Positions 6,417 to 18,300 of a stretch of 57,007 bases of DNA are shown one piece after another. A program made the translations under genes and the position numbers. The notes under the pieces were generated by a model that searched no databases, was not told the DNA's origin, and saw nothing but the letters and a program-made list of their open reading frames with translations. How positions within the stretch are numbered: the first letter of the stretch is position 1; each line of letters begins with the position of its first letter. The stretch is from a virus, in IMG/VR virus record IMGVR_UViG_3300043786_001636, positions 1 to 57,007 of that record; one strand, 5' to 3'.

Positions 6417-9355
6417 TCTTCCAACGGCACCATGTATGCACCCGGCTTTACCGGAGGATTCTGGCCGGGCAACGGCAAATTGTAGCCGCCCTGTTGTTCT
6501 TCTGCCGCTTGTTGTTTGCGCAACCGCAACACCTCTGGCCAAATGTCGCGAATCGCAGTCTGCTTCATGGCCAACCATTCTTTTGTCAGCTTTTCGACGC
6601 TGGCCCGTTCCACCGGACTGATTTCCTTCAGGAAACGCGCCCGCCGATCCTCGCCCTTCTCACCCTTTTCTCCGCGCAAATTGCTCAATGGGTCGCGCGA
6701 ATCGATGATCTCGGCAAATTGTTTGGCCGTGAGAACGGCGTTTGGAGCTTTTCTGTCTTTGGCGCCGATCCGCCCCAGCGCATCAAGCTCGCGTTGCACG
6801 GCCCGAGGGTTGTTGTTCAGGATTGCCTGATAGATCCGTTGCCGAGCTCGCCCAATCCGATCCGTGTCGCCGCCTGGCTCTGGACCGAGGCCGATGCCGT
6901 TCCTCTGCGCCCAACGGTTGGCAATACGCCACACCTGCGGGGTTGCGTTGCGGATGTCGATGCCGGTCCAAGAGCGCAACACGTCGCCGCCTGCAGTGCG
7001 CTTGGCCATGGTGGACCGCTGGACGTTGCCCAAATCCATTCGTTGCGCCAAGTCCTTCAACGGCGATTGCGGCGGCAACAAATTCACGCCGAGGTCAGCA
7101 GTCCGAGGCACGGCGCCCGAACTCGTGATCGGCGCCGGCGCAAGGGTGTTGTAGAGCGCTTTCAAAATTGCGCCAGCTTGTTCCCACCAGCGCATCTCGG
7201 AATGGATCACCGGCTTGTCCGTGAACACGTCGCGGTTCATGAGCGTCGCGATTGCCATTGAGGTCATCGGGCTGGACAACCAACCGCGGCCCAGACGAAC
7301 CAGCATGGGGTCAGGTTCGCGCCCTTCCTCGACTCTCATGCCAACCGATGATGCGTATGGGTTGACGTTCGTCAGGTCGATTTGCTGCAGTTCTCCGTTC
7401 ACCACGAACGGCATCGACATGTAGAAATCAAGCGGGCCGAGTTTCTGGTGACCGCGCAATTCAGCTTGCACCGCTTCCTTGTCGTCGTCGTCGTAGCCCA
7501 GCAAAGTCAACCCGATGTGCGTCAGCAGCGTCGGCATTGCCATGTACTTCAAAAAAGTGGCGGGCCGGTAGCGAATGGCGTTGTTCGCGATCCGCATGGA
7601 TTCTGCGTAGAACGAGTAGAACGGCATGATCGTGCGCTTCAGAGTGCGCACCGTGCCGCTCTGGGCGACCTCGTCGTAGTAGGGAAACCATTGCCGCACG
7701 TATTCCGCGGCGGCTTTTGGCGAAAGCCCCGATTTCCGGGCTTTCACGTAGGCCGCAGCTTTGAACAGGGCGTCCTCAACTTGGTAGGCGTTGTTGACGT
7801 TCTCACGCAGTTTGCCCAAAACGGCTGCAAACCCGGTCAGATTGGGGCTAGGCCCCATCAGAGCTTGGATGGCGGTTGCAAATTCCTGCTGGCCGATGTC
7901 TGCCCCAAGCACGCCTTGGTCGTAAAGCTCGGCGTAGTTCACCGACCCGGCGGCCTGGCGTTTGACCACCAACGTCCAAGCGTCGCTGTAATACCCCCAG
8001 TTCGCGGGGCTCACCGGAGACACGCCGGCAAAGTCCGCAAACATGATGTTGCCGAGAATATTGCGCCCGTGTGTGGCCGGGTTCCAGACCGTTTTTCCTT
8101 CCTTCCACGCAGCCATCAACGCATCGTAAATCTTGACCGCATCATCCCCCGCTTTCGCCAAGGTGTAGAGGTCGCGTGCTAGGTTTTCCTCCACGTATTT
8201 TCCAGCAATTGCCCCGAGGGCTTTGTTGTCGCCCATGCGCACAAACCCGGGGCGCAACGTGTCGCTGACCAGTTCCGGGTTGACTGCCATTTTTGCAAAC
8301 ATTTGCGCAAGCGCAATGTCGTGGTCCATGACGCTGACGATTTTGCCGACAACGTAGCCCGGGTCGCGGATCAACCCCATTGCCGTCAATTCAGCGTCGG
8401 TCTTCGGCTCGATCAATTCGTATTCGTCAGCAATTTGCTGCCGCACGTTGCGGATCTGACTGCGCAATCCAATTTCCAAACGGTCGGCCTGTTTGACCAT
8501 GTTCGGCGTGATGTCCATTCGCCGAGCCGTCTGCTCATCGAGGAAATTGGCAAACCACGCATCGCGTTCAGCAGCGCTGTCAAAGCGCCATCTGCCGTCT
8601 GCGGAGTGCGGCACGGGTTTGGGTTTTGCGCCCGGGATCACCACGGCGTAAGCATCCGAGAGGCGCGCCATGGTGTATTCCAGGTTCATTTTGTTTTTGA
8701 GCATCTTCCGGTCGTTGTGCCGTTCCAACGCATCGCCGATGATCCCCATGAGCCCGTAGCGGTTGGCTTCATGCTTCAGGTAAAATCGCCGCAGGTAAGT
8801 TCCGAGACCTGCGGCGACTGTGGTTGGGTTGAGGATGCCCGCTTTGGCAGCCTGCCTTGACAAAACGTCGATGGTGCGGCGCGCGGCCTGCGCCACGGGC
8901 CGAGCCTCTGGCGGCACCGCAGCAATCGGAGCATCGCCAACGAGGTAATCGAAGATGGCACGCTGCGCGACTGGGTCTTGCGCAATGGCTTTCGGTAAAT
9001 GCAACCCCAATACCTCCGAAGTTCCGCCCTCGCGAAACAAACGCAGCCATTCTTTGCCGCGCATGTTTGCCCGGCTCATGCCGATGTTCGCCTCGCGTTG
9101 CGCCGCAACCGCTTCCGCTGCAACGCCCCAGTGCGGAATGAGTTCGGCGGGCGCCTTTTCCAACACCATCTTGGCGATGGGTCCGATCATGGGGATGCGC
9201 TCGACAATGTTTGCTGCGGTCTCCAAGCCTTTTGCAATGTTGCGCTGGATTTCCGGGTTTGCCGGGTCGGTCGAGGCCAACGCCGAGGAGATGACGCGGC
9301 CCGTCGTCTGGTTCAGCGCGCGCTCCAAGCCGATGCCGCCCATGCCGAGGGCGAC
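6413..9355 (-). other. Giant protein: LPD38-like C-terminal region
   Basis: Residues 4600-5579. It contains NPATHGRNILGNIMFADF (near 5025), WFPYYDEVAQSG and RTIMPFYSFYAES (near 5174), then a hydrophobic patch (AMPTLLTHIGLTLLG). This pattern matches my memory of the large polyvalent-protein-associated domain LPD38, often the last domain of such proteins and thought to aid packaging or delivery. A profile search is needed to confirm the family. Confidence 0.55.
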
Positions 9356-12300
9356 TGGCGTTCTGAGGTTGGCTGCAAGAGTTTGCGCGTCGCGGGCTTC
9401 AATCTCGCCTGCGTAGGCGCGCAGTGCGCCCCCCTGTGAGGCGCGGGATTCAGGGAAGCGGACGGAAAGTGGGATGACTTGGCCGGATTCGTCGCGGAGT
9501 ACCGGGTCGGCGGATTTGATTTGGTTAAGGGCAACAACGAGTAATGAATTGTGGGCCTTTCCAGAAGGTGATTCGTCATCAAATTCAAGCGCATCAAAAC
9601 CCGACGCAATAACCTTCTTTTGAATTGAAGAATAATTTACCGCCTCCGCGATATTGCCGCCAGCAGTGTTTTCCCAATCTACCCCGCGAACATCATCAAG
9701 ATTGGCGACCTTCCCATTAAAGTAAAAAGACTGCACAAGCCCATTGTCGGCGTCATTTGCGTAATCACGAGCTACATCAGTGTCATCCGTTAAAAAGATC
9801 GGCCTGTCTTGCCTTGCGATTTTTTCACCTCCATGAAACCATTTTACAAACCCCGCAGCCTTCGCCGCTGCATCCACCATCCGTTGCGCCGTCTCTAAAT
9901 CCCCACGCGCCACGGCATCCAAATATTCCCGATCCGCGTCAGTAAGGCCGATAGGTTCCAAGTCGCTGGACCTGAGGACATTCCTTTGCTTCACTGCATC
10001 TGCCAGCCAGTTTTCTGCCTCATCAATTGCGTTTGCGACGCTTTCCAGAGGCATTTGTTTTTCGGTCAAAAAGTAAGCGTCTAAAAACCCATGAACCTGT
10101 TGCCATTTTTCGGTGGGTTCATGGTCGCGCACACTGAACCGAAACCTGTTTGCGTCCGAATCATCTCCAGCTTGGTCGAAATACCCCTCGCCGTAGAGAC
10201 TTTGCGAACGCCTGAAATCCCCTAATTGCCCTTGTCCGCTGGTATCAAAAGAAAACCCGTGAACTCCTGGCGGAACCACAAAAGTGTCTTTCAACTCCCA
10301 AAGCGATTGCTCCCAAGAGCTTTCATCTTTAAAATTTTCGTCCCTTTTTGCTGTGTTAACTTCGTCCTCAACGTATGCCGCCGCCTCTCTGAACGTATCG
10401 GCGATCCCTTCAAATTCTTCAGATCCGACTGACCCATAGTATCCGAAACGATTTCCATCTTCAAAAATCGTCAACCAATCCCCGTCGCGAGTGCGAGCGT
10501 TCCAATATCCTTCATCGTCCCCATTTTCCCATTTCAGCGACCCAAAACTGGCATTTTCGTTTTCTTTGCTTTGCTCAACAATCCTTGATCGCTCTTGCTG
10601 CGCTTCTTTTTTGGCAGCATAAAAAGCATTCCATGCCCGGTCCGCGTCAGTGAGGCCGCCCTGCGGAGTCGGTGAATTCTGGGCGGCCCCGTCGCCGGTA
10701 GCCATGCCGCCACTTTGTGCTGATGGCACAAAATTGTCAAGGCCCGTCGGTTCCGCATTGCTGGACCTGAGGATGGAGTCACTGCTCAGGTCGAACCGCT
10801 GGCTCAACGGCACGCCCGTGGAGGCTGCGGCACTCTTGATCTGGTTCGGTCGCAGCACAGCCACGCTGTCCGTCATCGTTCCGTCGGCCTCAAGCTCTGA
10901 TTCGTTGCGGTAGATCAACCCGTCGTAGCCAACAGCTTCAAGCGCGCCTTGCATCCCGCGCAGCGTCCCGTCATGTGCAATGCCCTGCCGAGTCAATTCA
11001 GGGCCAAGCGTTTCCTCCGTCCACGAGCCAAGGTCCGGCACCCGCAGAGGGTTGCGCAGGTCAAGGAAATACCGGGCCGTGTTGCGTTCGCGCTCCTCGG
11101 CCAGCCTGCGGTTTTCGCGGGCTGCGTTTGGCCCAAAAGCGAGCGTCACGCCTTTGGCGATCTGCCGAGACTCCGCTTGGCCTTTAGTGCCGAAATGAAT
11201 TCCGAGTTCCCCCGGATTTGCACGGAAGACGTCGAAACTTCCGGTCTTCGGCGAGTAATGGTAGCCTTCGCGCAAGCCTCGTTGCTTCGCCACCTCGTTC
11301 ACCAAGCGTTGCGCGGTGGCCAGGTCGCCCCGGTTGACCGCTTCCATGTGCGCTGCGTCCGCTCTTGCCGTATTTATCGGTGACGGCGCGGCTTCGCTGG
11401 CGTACAAAATGTTGCTTTTGCCGTTGGCGTCCACGTCGGGTAAACTCTCATCCAATGAGATCCTCTTATTCCGCAGATATGTGGACCGCTCTTTACGTTT
11501 TGAATTGGCGGTATTCGCCACGGAGGTGCGGCGATTTTCAGCTTCGACGCGCGTTTTGCGAACTAGCCGGTCGATGGCTTTGGCCGGGTCTGTGTCCGGC
11601 CCAACGAGTGTTCTTGCTGATAAGATTTTGCCAGTTCCAAGCAGAAGCAGTTCGCCGTAAGGGCGATGTTCGGCATCTGTGTCGATGGCCCCGATTGCTG
11701 CGATTTCCTCTGGGCGTATGTGGGCGGTCACCAATTCTGTTTGTGACCCCGGCTCGCGCACTAGGGGCATTGTTTGGCGACCAAGTGGCGCGTTGGCATC
11801 AGCGAAGGCAACGACGGACATCCCGCTCTCCAACTTGCGCTCCTTGAGGCCGCCTTTCATTGGCGGGGATTCCATATCCCGATTTCGGATTTTCAAGTCA
11901 AGGCCAACGATCCGACCTTGCTGTGCGCGGTTCTTGACGATTTGCTTGGCCAATTTTTCGCCAAGCACTGCCGGCAAATCTGCTGCTTTGTAACTTTGAT
12001 CAACCCTCCAGAGCGATGTGCCTGCGATTCTGAAAGCCACATTGACATTGTCGCCGCGCTTGCTCCAATCGACACCATCGACCTGGGTGCCAAAGTCTGG
12101 AACCCTGGCCCGCACCCCGATCACGGTCTGGTCGCCGTAGGCAGCGCGGAACATCGCTTGGTGAACCTCAATCGCAGCCATCAAAGCGCGACCGTTTTCG
12201 CCGTCTTCCTCGACCGCCTGATCCCAATCGGCGCGCACCTGTTGAATGAAATTTCGACCGCGGAACCACCGTGCAAAGAGATCTTTGGCCCAAGCCACGG

Positions 12301-15300
12301 CGGACGGGTCAATTCCTCGTTGTTGCGCGAGCCTGTCCAATTCGCGGTCGCGCAAGGCCACGACTGAGTCTCCCTGTCCATGCTGCGCTCCTGCGATGCG
12401 CGTTGACTCCTCAGCGGTAAAAGCCGCAGCCGACTCGGCGCTGCTGCGCTTAATCGGGGTTGCGCCAGATGCGCGGAGGATGGAGTCAGATTCGGGGTTG
12501 AAGCGCTCGTCTAGAGGGACTCCCGTGAAGGCGTCGGCGGATTTGATTTGGTTAAGGGCAACAACGAGTAATGAATTGTGGGCCTTTCCAGAAGGTGATT
12601 CGTCACTAAATAAAAGCGCATCAAAACCCGACGCAATAACCTTCTTTTGAATTGAAGAATAATTTACCGCCTCCGCGATATTGCCGCCAGCAGTGTTTTC
12701 CCAATCTACCCCGCGAACATCATGAAGATTGGCGACCTTCCCATTAAAGTAAAAAGACTGCACCAGCCCATTGTCGGCGTCATTTGCGTAATCACGAGCT
12801 ACATCAGTGTCATCCGTTAAAAAGATCGGCCTGTCTTGCCTTGCGATTTTTTCACCTCCATGAAACCATTTTACAAACCCTACGGAATACCCCGCAGCCT
12901 TCGCCGCCTTCTCCACCAAAGCCTCCGCCTCTTTGCGCTCCGCCTCGGTGATCGTCCCGGCGTTGTGCTTCGCCTCAAGCTCCGCGTGCCGCGCAGACAT
13001 GGCGGGCTCGGCGCTGCTGGCGCGAAGGGTTTGCAGCGCGTCAAGATTCACCACGGCAACCTCTTTACCCATGGCAATCGCATCGTATCCGGCCTCGCGC
13101 AGCGCTTGATTCAACCGCTCAGGGTATTGACCTCCCCGGGTAATCTCAAATGGCGCGATACCTGACGGAACCCTTTCAATGGCGTCCGCAGTGAGCCGAT
13201 AACGCTGACCGGCATCTGGCAAGATCGCATCGAGTTGATCCGCCACTTGGCGCAACCTGTCGATTTCTGCTTGATCCGTCTCGTCGATCTGCAACAATTG
13301 AGGGTTCGCCGCGACAAAGTCCTTCCACTCTTTTGAAAGTTTGCGCGGGTCTTTCTCCGTAGTCGATACATTCAAATCCGATGCCACATCAAGCATCCGC
13401 TCAGGGATCTCAGCAGCGACCACGCGCACGCCGCGCAACGGAACCCCGCGAGTCTGCATGAAAAGCGATGCGTCCGTTGCTTGTTGCGGGCCGCGCCAGA
13501 AATAGGCCACGCCCCCAATGTATCCTCTGTTCCCCGAGGTTTGACCGATTGATTTCTCCGAAAACGTGTCGAACTCCCGATCAGTGCCGTGACTCATCCT
13601 GCGCTCAATCGGGATGGCGGCAGATGCTTTTAGGTTCGACAGCGCTTCGATTGCTTTCTTTGTTGCGCTGTCAGTGACCTCAATGCCCTCTTGTCGCACG
13701 AGCAACGCGATGCGCTGGGCGTGATCTCCGAGGAGCTCTCGGGAATCGTCGGCGTTGTTGACGCCGTTGATGCCCTCCATGCGGTTGGTCCCGGTGTGGA
13801 GTCGGATCCCTCCGATGGTCTTGTTGCCCGTCGGCGGGAGGAGGAGCCAGTAATCGACGCGCGAGAGGTAGTCGCGGGCCATGCTTTCGCCGTTGGTGCA
13901 CCAGCTATCGGGGCTGAGCGCCATCAGGGCTTTCACGGCGTCATCCTCTATGGATGGCACTTCTTCGAATCCGATCTTGTTTAGTTCTTCGTCAACAAGG
14001 ACCGACGCTGCTGCGTTGGCCGCAGACTCCTTGTCTGAATATGTATTACCAAGATCATAGGTCTCCCATCTGGTATGACGAAAAACCCACTGCCCTTGGT
14101 ATTCCGCGATAAAGTCTTGAGCCTCTTCCTCTGTGTCGAAGGTCTTGACGGCTTCATCGCCGTCGGGGTCTGCGGACGAGTTGACCGTAAACCCAAAATC
14201 ATCCTCTTCGGCGTAGAACAAATCAGACACCTGAGCCACTTCGATTTCGGAAAAATCCAAATACCCTTCGATCACATCACGGGCCTTATACTCAGCTTCT
14301 ACGCGATCCGATCCAACGACCTTGCTCCCGTCGGCAAAAGTCACGAACACAGAGGTGCCTGAATTCTTATTCCCCGGCACGAACACCCACCGATGCCCGT
14401 CGCCCGCCTTGATCGTGCGCAAGCCCTTCGTCGCCGCCTTGGCCCGCTCCTCGTCGTAGATGGCTAACGGCGACAGCCCGGGCTCACTCCCTGTCGATTG
14501 CAAGGGAGTCCGGGTTCGCGCGTTGGGTGGGTATTTTGCATCGTAGGCAGCCGCGATCTCCAGCTTCTTCGCACTGGGATTTGACTGCTTGAAGCTGCGA
14601 GCAAAAACGCGAAATGGCGGGCGGGATGTGTCGGTGTAGCTTTCAAGAGGGATCACCTCATCTGCATCCGTCTCATCTGCAATCACCTTGTCCGAATTCT
14701 TTCGGATTTCCTCCATGGTGGATTCAAGGACTTCCGGGTTCAATTCGCGAGGCCGCCCGAACCCATGGTTGTCGCGGGCGCCGATGCTGTGTTCGAGAAT
14801 GTCCCACGCTAGGTTGCGGGCGTATGGGTCGGTGATCTCGCGAATCTTGCCGCGCAATTCCTCAAGCTTGGCGATCTTTTGGGCGAAGTATGCGTCACCC
14901 CATCCCTTTGGACGTTCGGCCATTTCTGCCGCCAGCTTCGCCTCTTCTGCGCGAAGCTTCGCGACCTCGCCCTGCGAATCGTCGAGCATGTTCGCCCACG
15001 CCTCCGCCGCCTCGCGCCTCGGGCGGTTGACGTTCTGCTCCACCCACGCTTGCCATCCTGCTTCCGTAGTGACCAATCCTTCGCCCTTTGAGCGAGCCAA
15101 TTCCGCACGCTCATATTCAGCGTAGGCGTCTTCAAATCGCGTCCACGCCTCGTTTGTCCCAAGTCGTTGCGCTTCAGCCTCAAGCCGTTCGTGTTTTCGC
15201 TTCAACGCGGCAATCGCCCTAAGTTCGGCCTGTTCTCGCGCGATTGATTCGGCGTCCGGAGTGTGCAAAAGGTCCAGCGTATTGCGCCCCTCGGCAATCC

Positions 15301-18300
15301 CATACTTGACTTGCTTCTCAGCCGCCGCACGCACTGCTGGCTCCAAATGACGGACGTCTTCCGGGTCAACTTGAAAACGGTTCTGCGAACGGCGTTGAAA
15401 CTCCGCCTCGGCGAATGCGTCAAGGTCCGCCCGGGTCTTGATCTTCAGCGTGTTGATCCGTCCCCGGCGTCGGCTCAGGAACGCAAAGACGAAGGGCTCG
15501 CTTTGACGGTCCACGTTAAAGCGTCGGGCCATAGCCGAGGGAACCGCCGCGCTGGCTCCGAGGGTGTCGTTCTCTGGCGGCGTGACCGGGTCGGCTTGCG
15601 GCGGGGTGAAAGACTGCTCGGATGGGGTGGTCAGTCCCCCAGAACGTGCGATTCCTTGTCGAACTCCAGATCGTACGCTTCCCTTAGCGTCAGCTTTCTT
15701 CCCATCAGCTTTTCCAGATACGGAAGGCTTTCCTGAAGGGCGCGGACCACTTCCGGCGTCAAATCGAGCCCACTCAGGGTGTCGGATTCCGAGGCCGATG
15801 ATTTGTTGGCGGGTGGATTCGGCATCAGTAGAATTTGCCCACATTTGTGTGACTTGTCCAACGAATGCTTTGGAGCGTTTCAAGTCGTCGGTAAAGAGTC
15901 CACGGACTGCCTCCCAAGTGACCGACTGCATTTGGCGCGGCATAATCCCACGTTCTTCGGCGGCTTGCCGGTAAGCTTCGTGGAACATCCAGTAGATGCC
16001 TGAGTTCCCGCCGCCAGCGACACCGGCATCACCGAAGCTCAACCCGACCAAGTATCCTTTGTTGCCCATAGGATACAACGCCGATGCGTTGACTGCGTGC
16101 GTGTCGATTGTGGCATCGCCAGCAGGGCTGTTTGGGGCGATGATGTTGTTGTAGAAATTGCGGATTTTATGCTCGTTACCCAGTGTCGCCGAGATGTTTT
16201 CCGGTGATCCGTCGTAGGCGACGGAAAGCCCCTTGAGGATGAAAACGTCAGCCTGCCAAACCATCTTCTTAGTGCTTCCGTCGAGGTTCCGGCGCAATCC
16301 TAGGTTTTCTCCTTCTGGGGAAAGGACTTGGTGTTCCAGACCGTGGAAGTGCTGTGAGAGCAGGCGGGTCGCTACTGCGGCGAGGCGTTTGTCGACAAGA
16401 TCGCCGGATGCCCACAGATCGTCGATAGAACGACCCTCCAGTAGCTTGAACTCCTTGCGCCGCTTGGCTGCGTCTTGCGCCGAGTCAAGCATGCCGCGCA
16501 TCGTCTTGCTGAACTGCTTTCGCGTGATTACGACGTCACGGTGATTGGCGAAAACATCCGCCATTCTCTGCGCCATAGCGACATTCTGAAACCAATCTTT
16601 CATTGGTGACAGCACCGCCATGATTCCAGCAGCCTGCTCGTTTGTGATGCCGTTATCGGACGCAATCGACTCTGCGATCAGTCGCGCCCCATCATACCAA
16701 TGTGTTGACCGCACCGTCAGGTTGTGACCCAACGTGTCGAACGCATCGTAAAGAGCAAGGATGTTGCCCTTAAAGAAATCGATGAGGACGTCACGACGAG
16801 TTTCTGGGTCGGTGCTCTCCATCAAATAGGACGGCAAAGGAACGTCATCAACAAAGTGCGTGATTTTGGGCATTTGCTTCGCTAGACCTGCGGCATTCAC
16901 GGAGTGAATGCCGTCGTTGGTGTCGCGGGTTGTCGGCTTGACCTTGCCTTGCCATGCGGTGCCAACTCGACTGAAATCGTGCCTGCCGCTCGGGCGACTG
17001 ATCGGGGTGTTTGCATTAAGGGTTGGCACGGCGGCGGACGCCATCAACATCTCGTTTTCGGGCGGCGTTACCGGGTCGGCTTGCGGCGGGGTGAAGGATT
17101 GCTCGGATGGAGCAAACGTATCCTTGCCTGCATCGACAAGAAGCGCCATCGCTCGCGGATTGTCGCGATTCTTGAGTAGAACAGATTGCGCCGCTAGGGT
17201 GATCTGGTCGGCCTGCATTTGTTGCGACAACGGGATCCCCTTGTCCGCCTCGCGTTTGATAAACGCTCGCGCTTTTTGGACTGCATCCCGTAAACCTTGC
17301 GGGTCTAGTTCGCGTGCAAGGGCGATGATGGCCGGGGCCGTGATCGGTTGCGAAGGAGTTGCGCCGGATGCGTTGAGCGTCTCGTTCTGCCCGTCTTCCT
17401 TCGGCTTCGGCGCGGTGAAGGATTGCTCGGATGGGGTCAGTAGGTCGCCCTGTCCGGCCTCGCGGTCGATTTCGGATTGAGTCCGGGAATCGGGTTCAAC
17501 GAACTCCGTCCCTCGCGTGTTCTGTCCCGTGAGTCGGAATCCTGAGTCCTGCCCGGTGGCGTCCAAGAAATCCTTGTCACGGAAGTCGATTGGCTTTGCG
17601 GGAGTCTCACCCTTGAGTTCCGCAATGGTCGCCGGATCGCCGTAGAATCGTTGAAACCGGGCTTTGTCGGATTCAAGAGATTCAATCCGGGATTGCACCG
17701 CTGCCGGGTCGCGAACGTCCACCCCTAGCTTACGGGCGGCTTCCGGGTTGCGCGCCGCGCCTTTGACCGCGCGGATCTGTTCGTCAATCTCGCGAATCCG
17801 TTTCTGCGATTCTTTGACTAGCGCCACCGCGCTGTTGAGGTTTGCGTCATCGAACCCGAACATGTCGCCCTGCTGGCCTTGTTCGTTCGTGTTCCGAGTC
17901 GCTCGGATCAACTGCGTGAGGGCTTCCGGGGAGAGTTCCCCAGCGTAGCGAAGCCCGACCGCTTGGAGCGCGGCATCGCCCGGAGCGGCTTCAGCTATTG
18001 CGGCGGCTTTGGCGTCCGCGATTCGTCCTGCTGAATGGAGAGCGTAGAGATCAGGGCTGCCGTCTCGGCCAATCGCGAAGCCGGAGCGTCCTTTAGCCCT
18101 TGCAAGAAGACCGCGCGCCACCGCTTCCTCGCGCGTGATTCCTGCGGCTCGGAAGTAAGTTGCGAAGTCGGAGATTGAGCCTTTTTCATCTCGGATATTA
18201 AGCTCAGCGTCTAAGATTTGCGCGTCAAATTTCGTGAATCCATCCGATTCGTTAAAAATTTGCGTCGGGATCGTCTTTTCGCCGTTGCGGCGGAACAAAT

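Noticed and set aside
6353-7261. Long plus-strand frames opposite the giant gene (also 7382-8182, 19458-20201, 22877-23983)
   Set aside because: They lie opposite a continuous 5,579-codon frame with recognised modules, lack coupling and ribosome sites, and have shadow-like Arg/Leu/Cys-rich composition.
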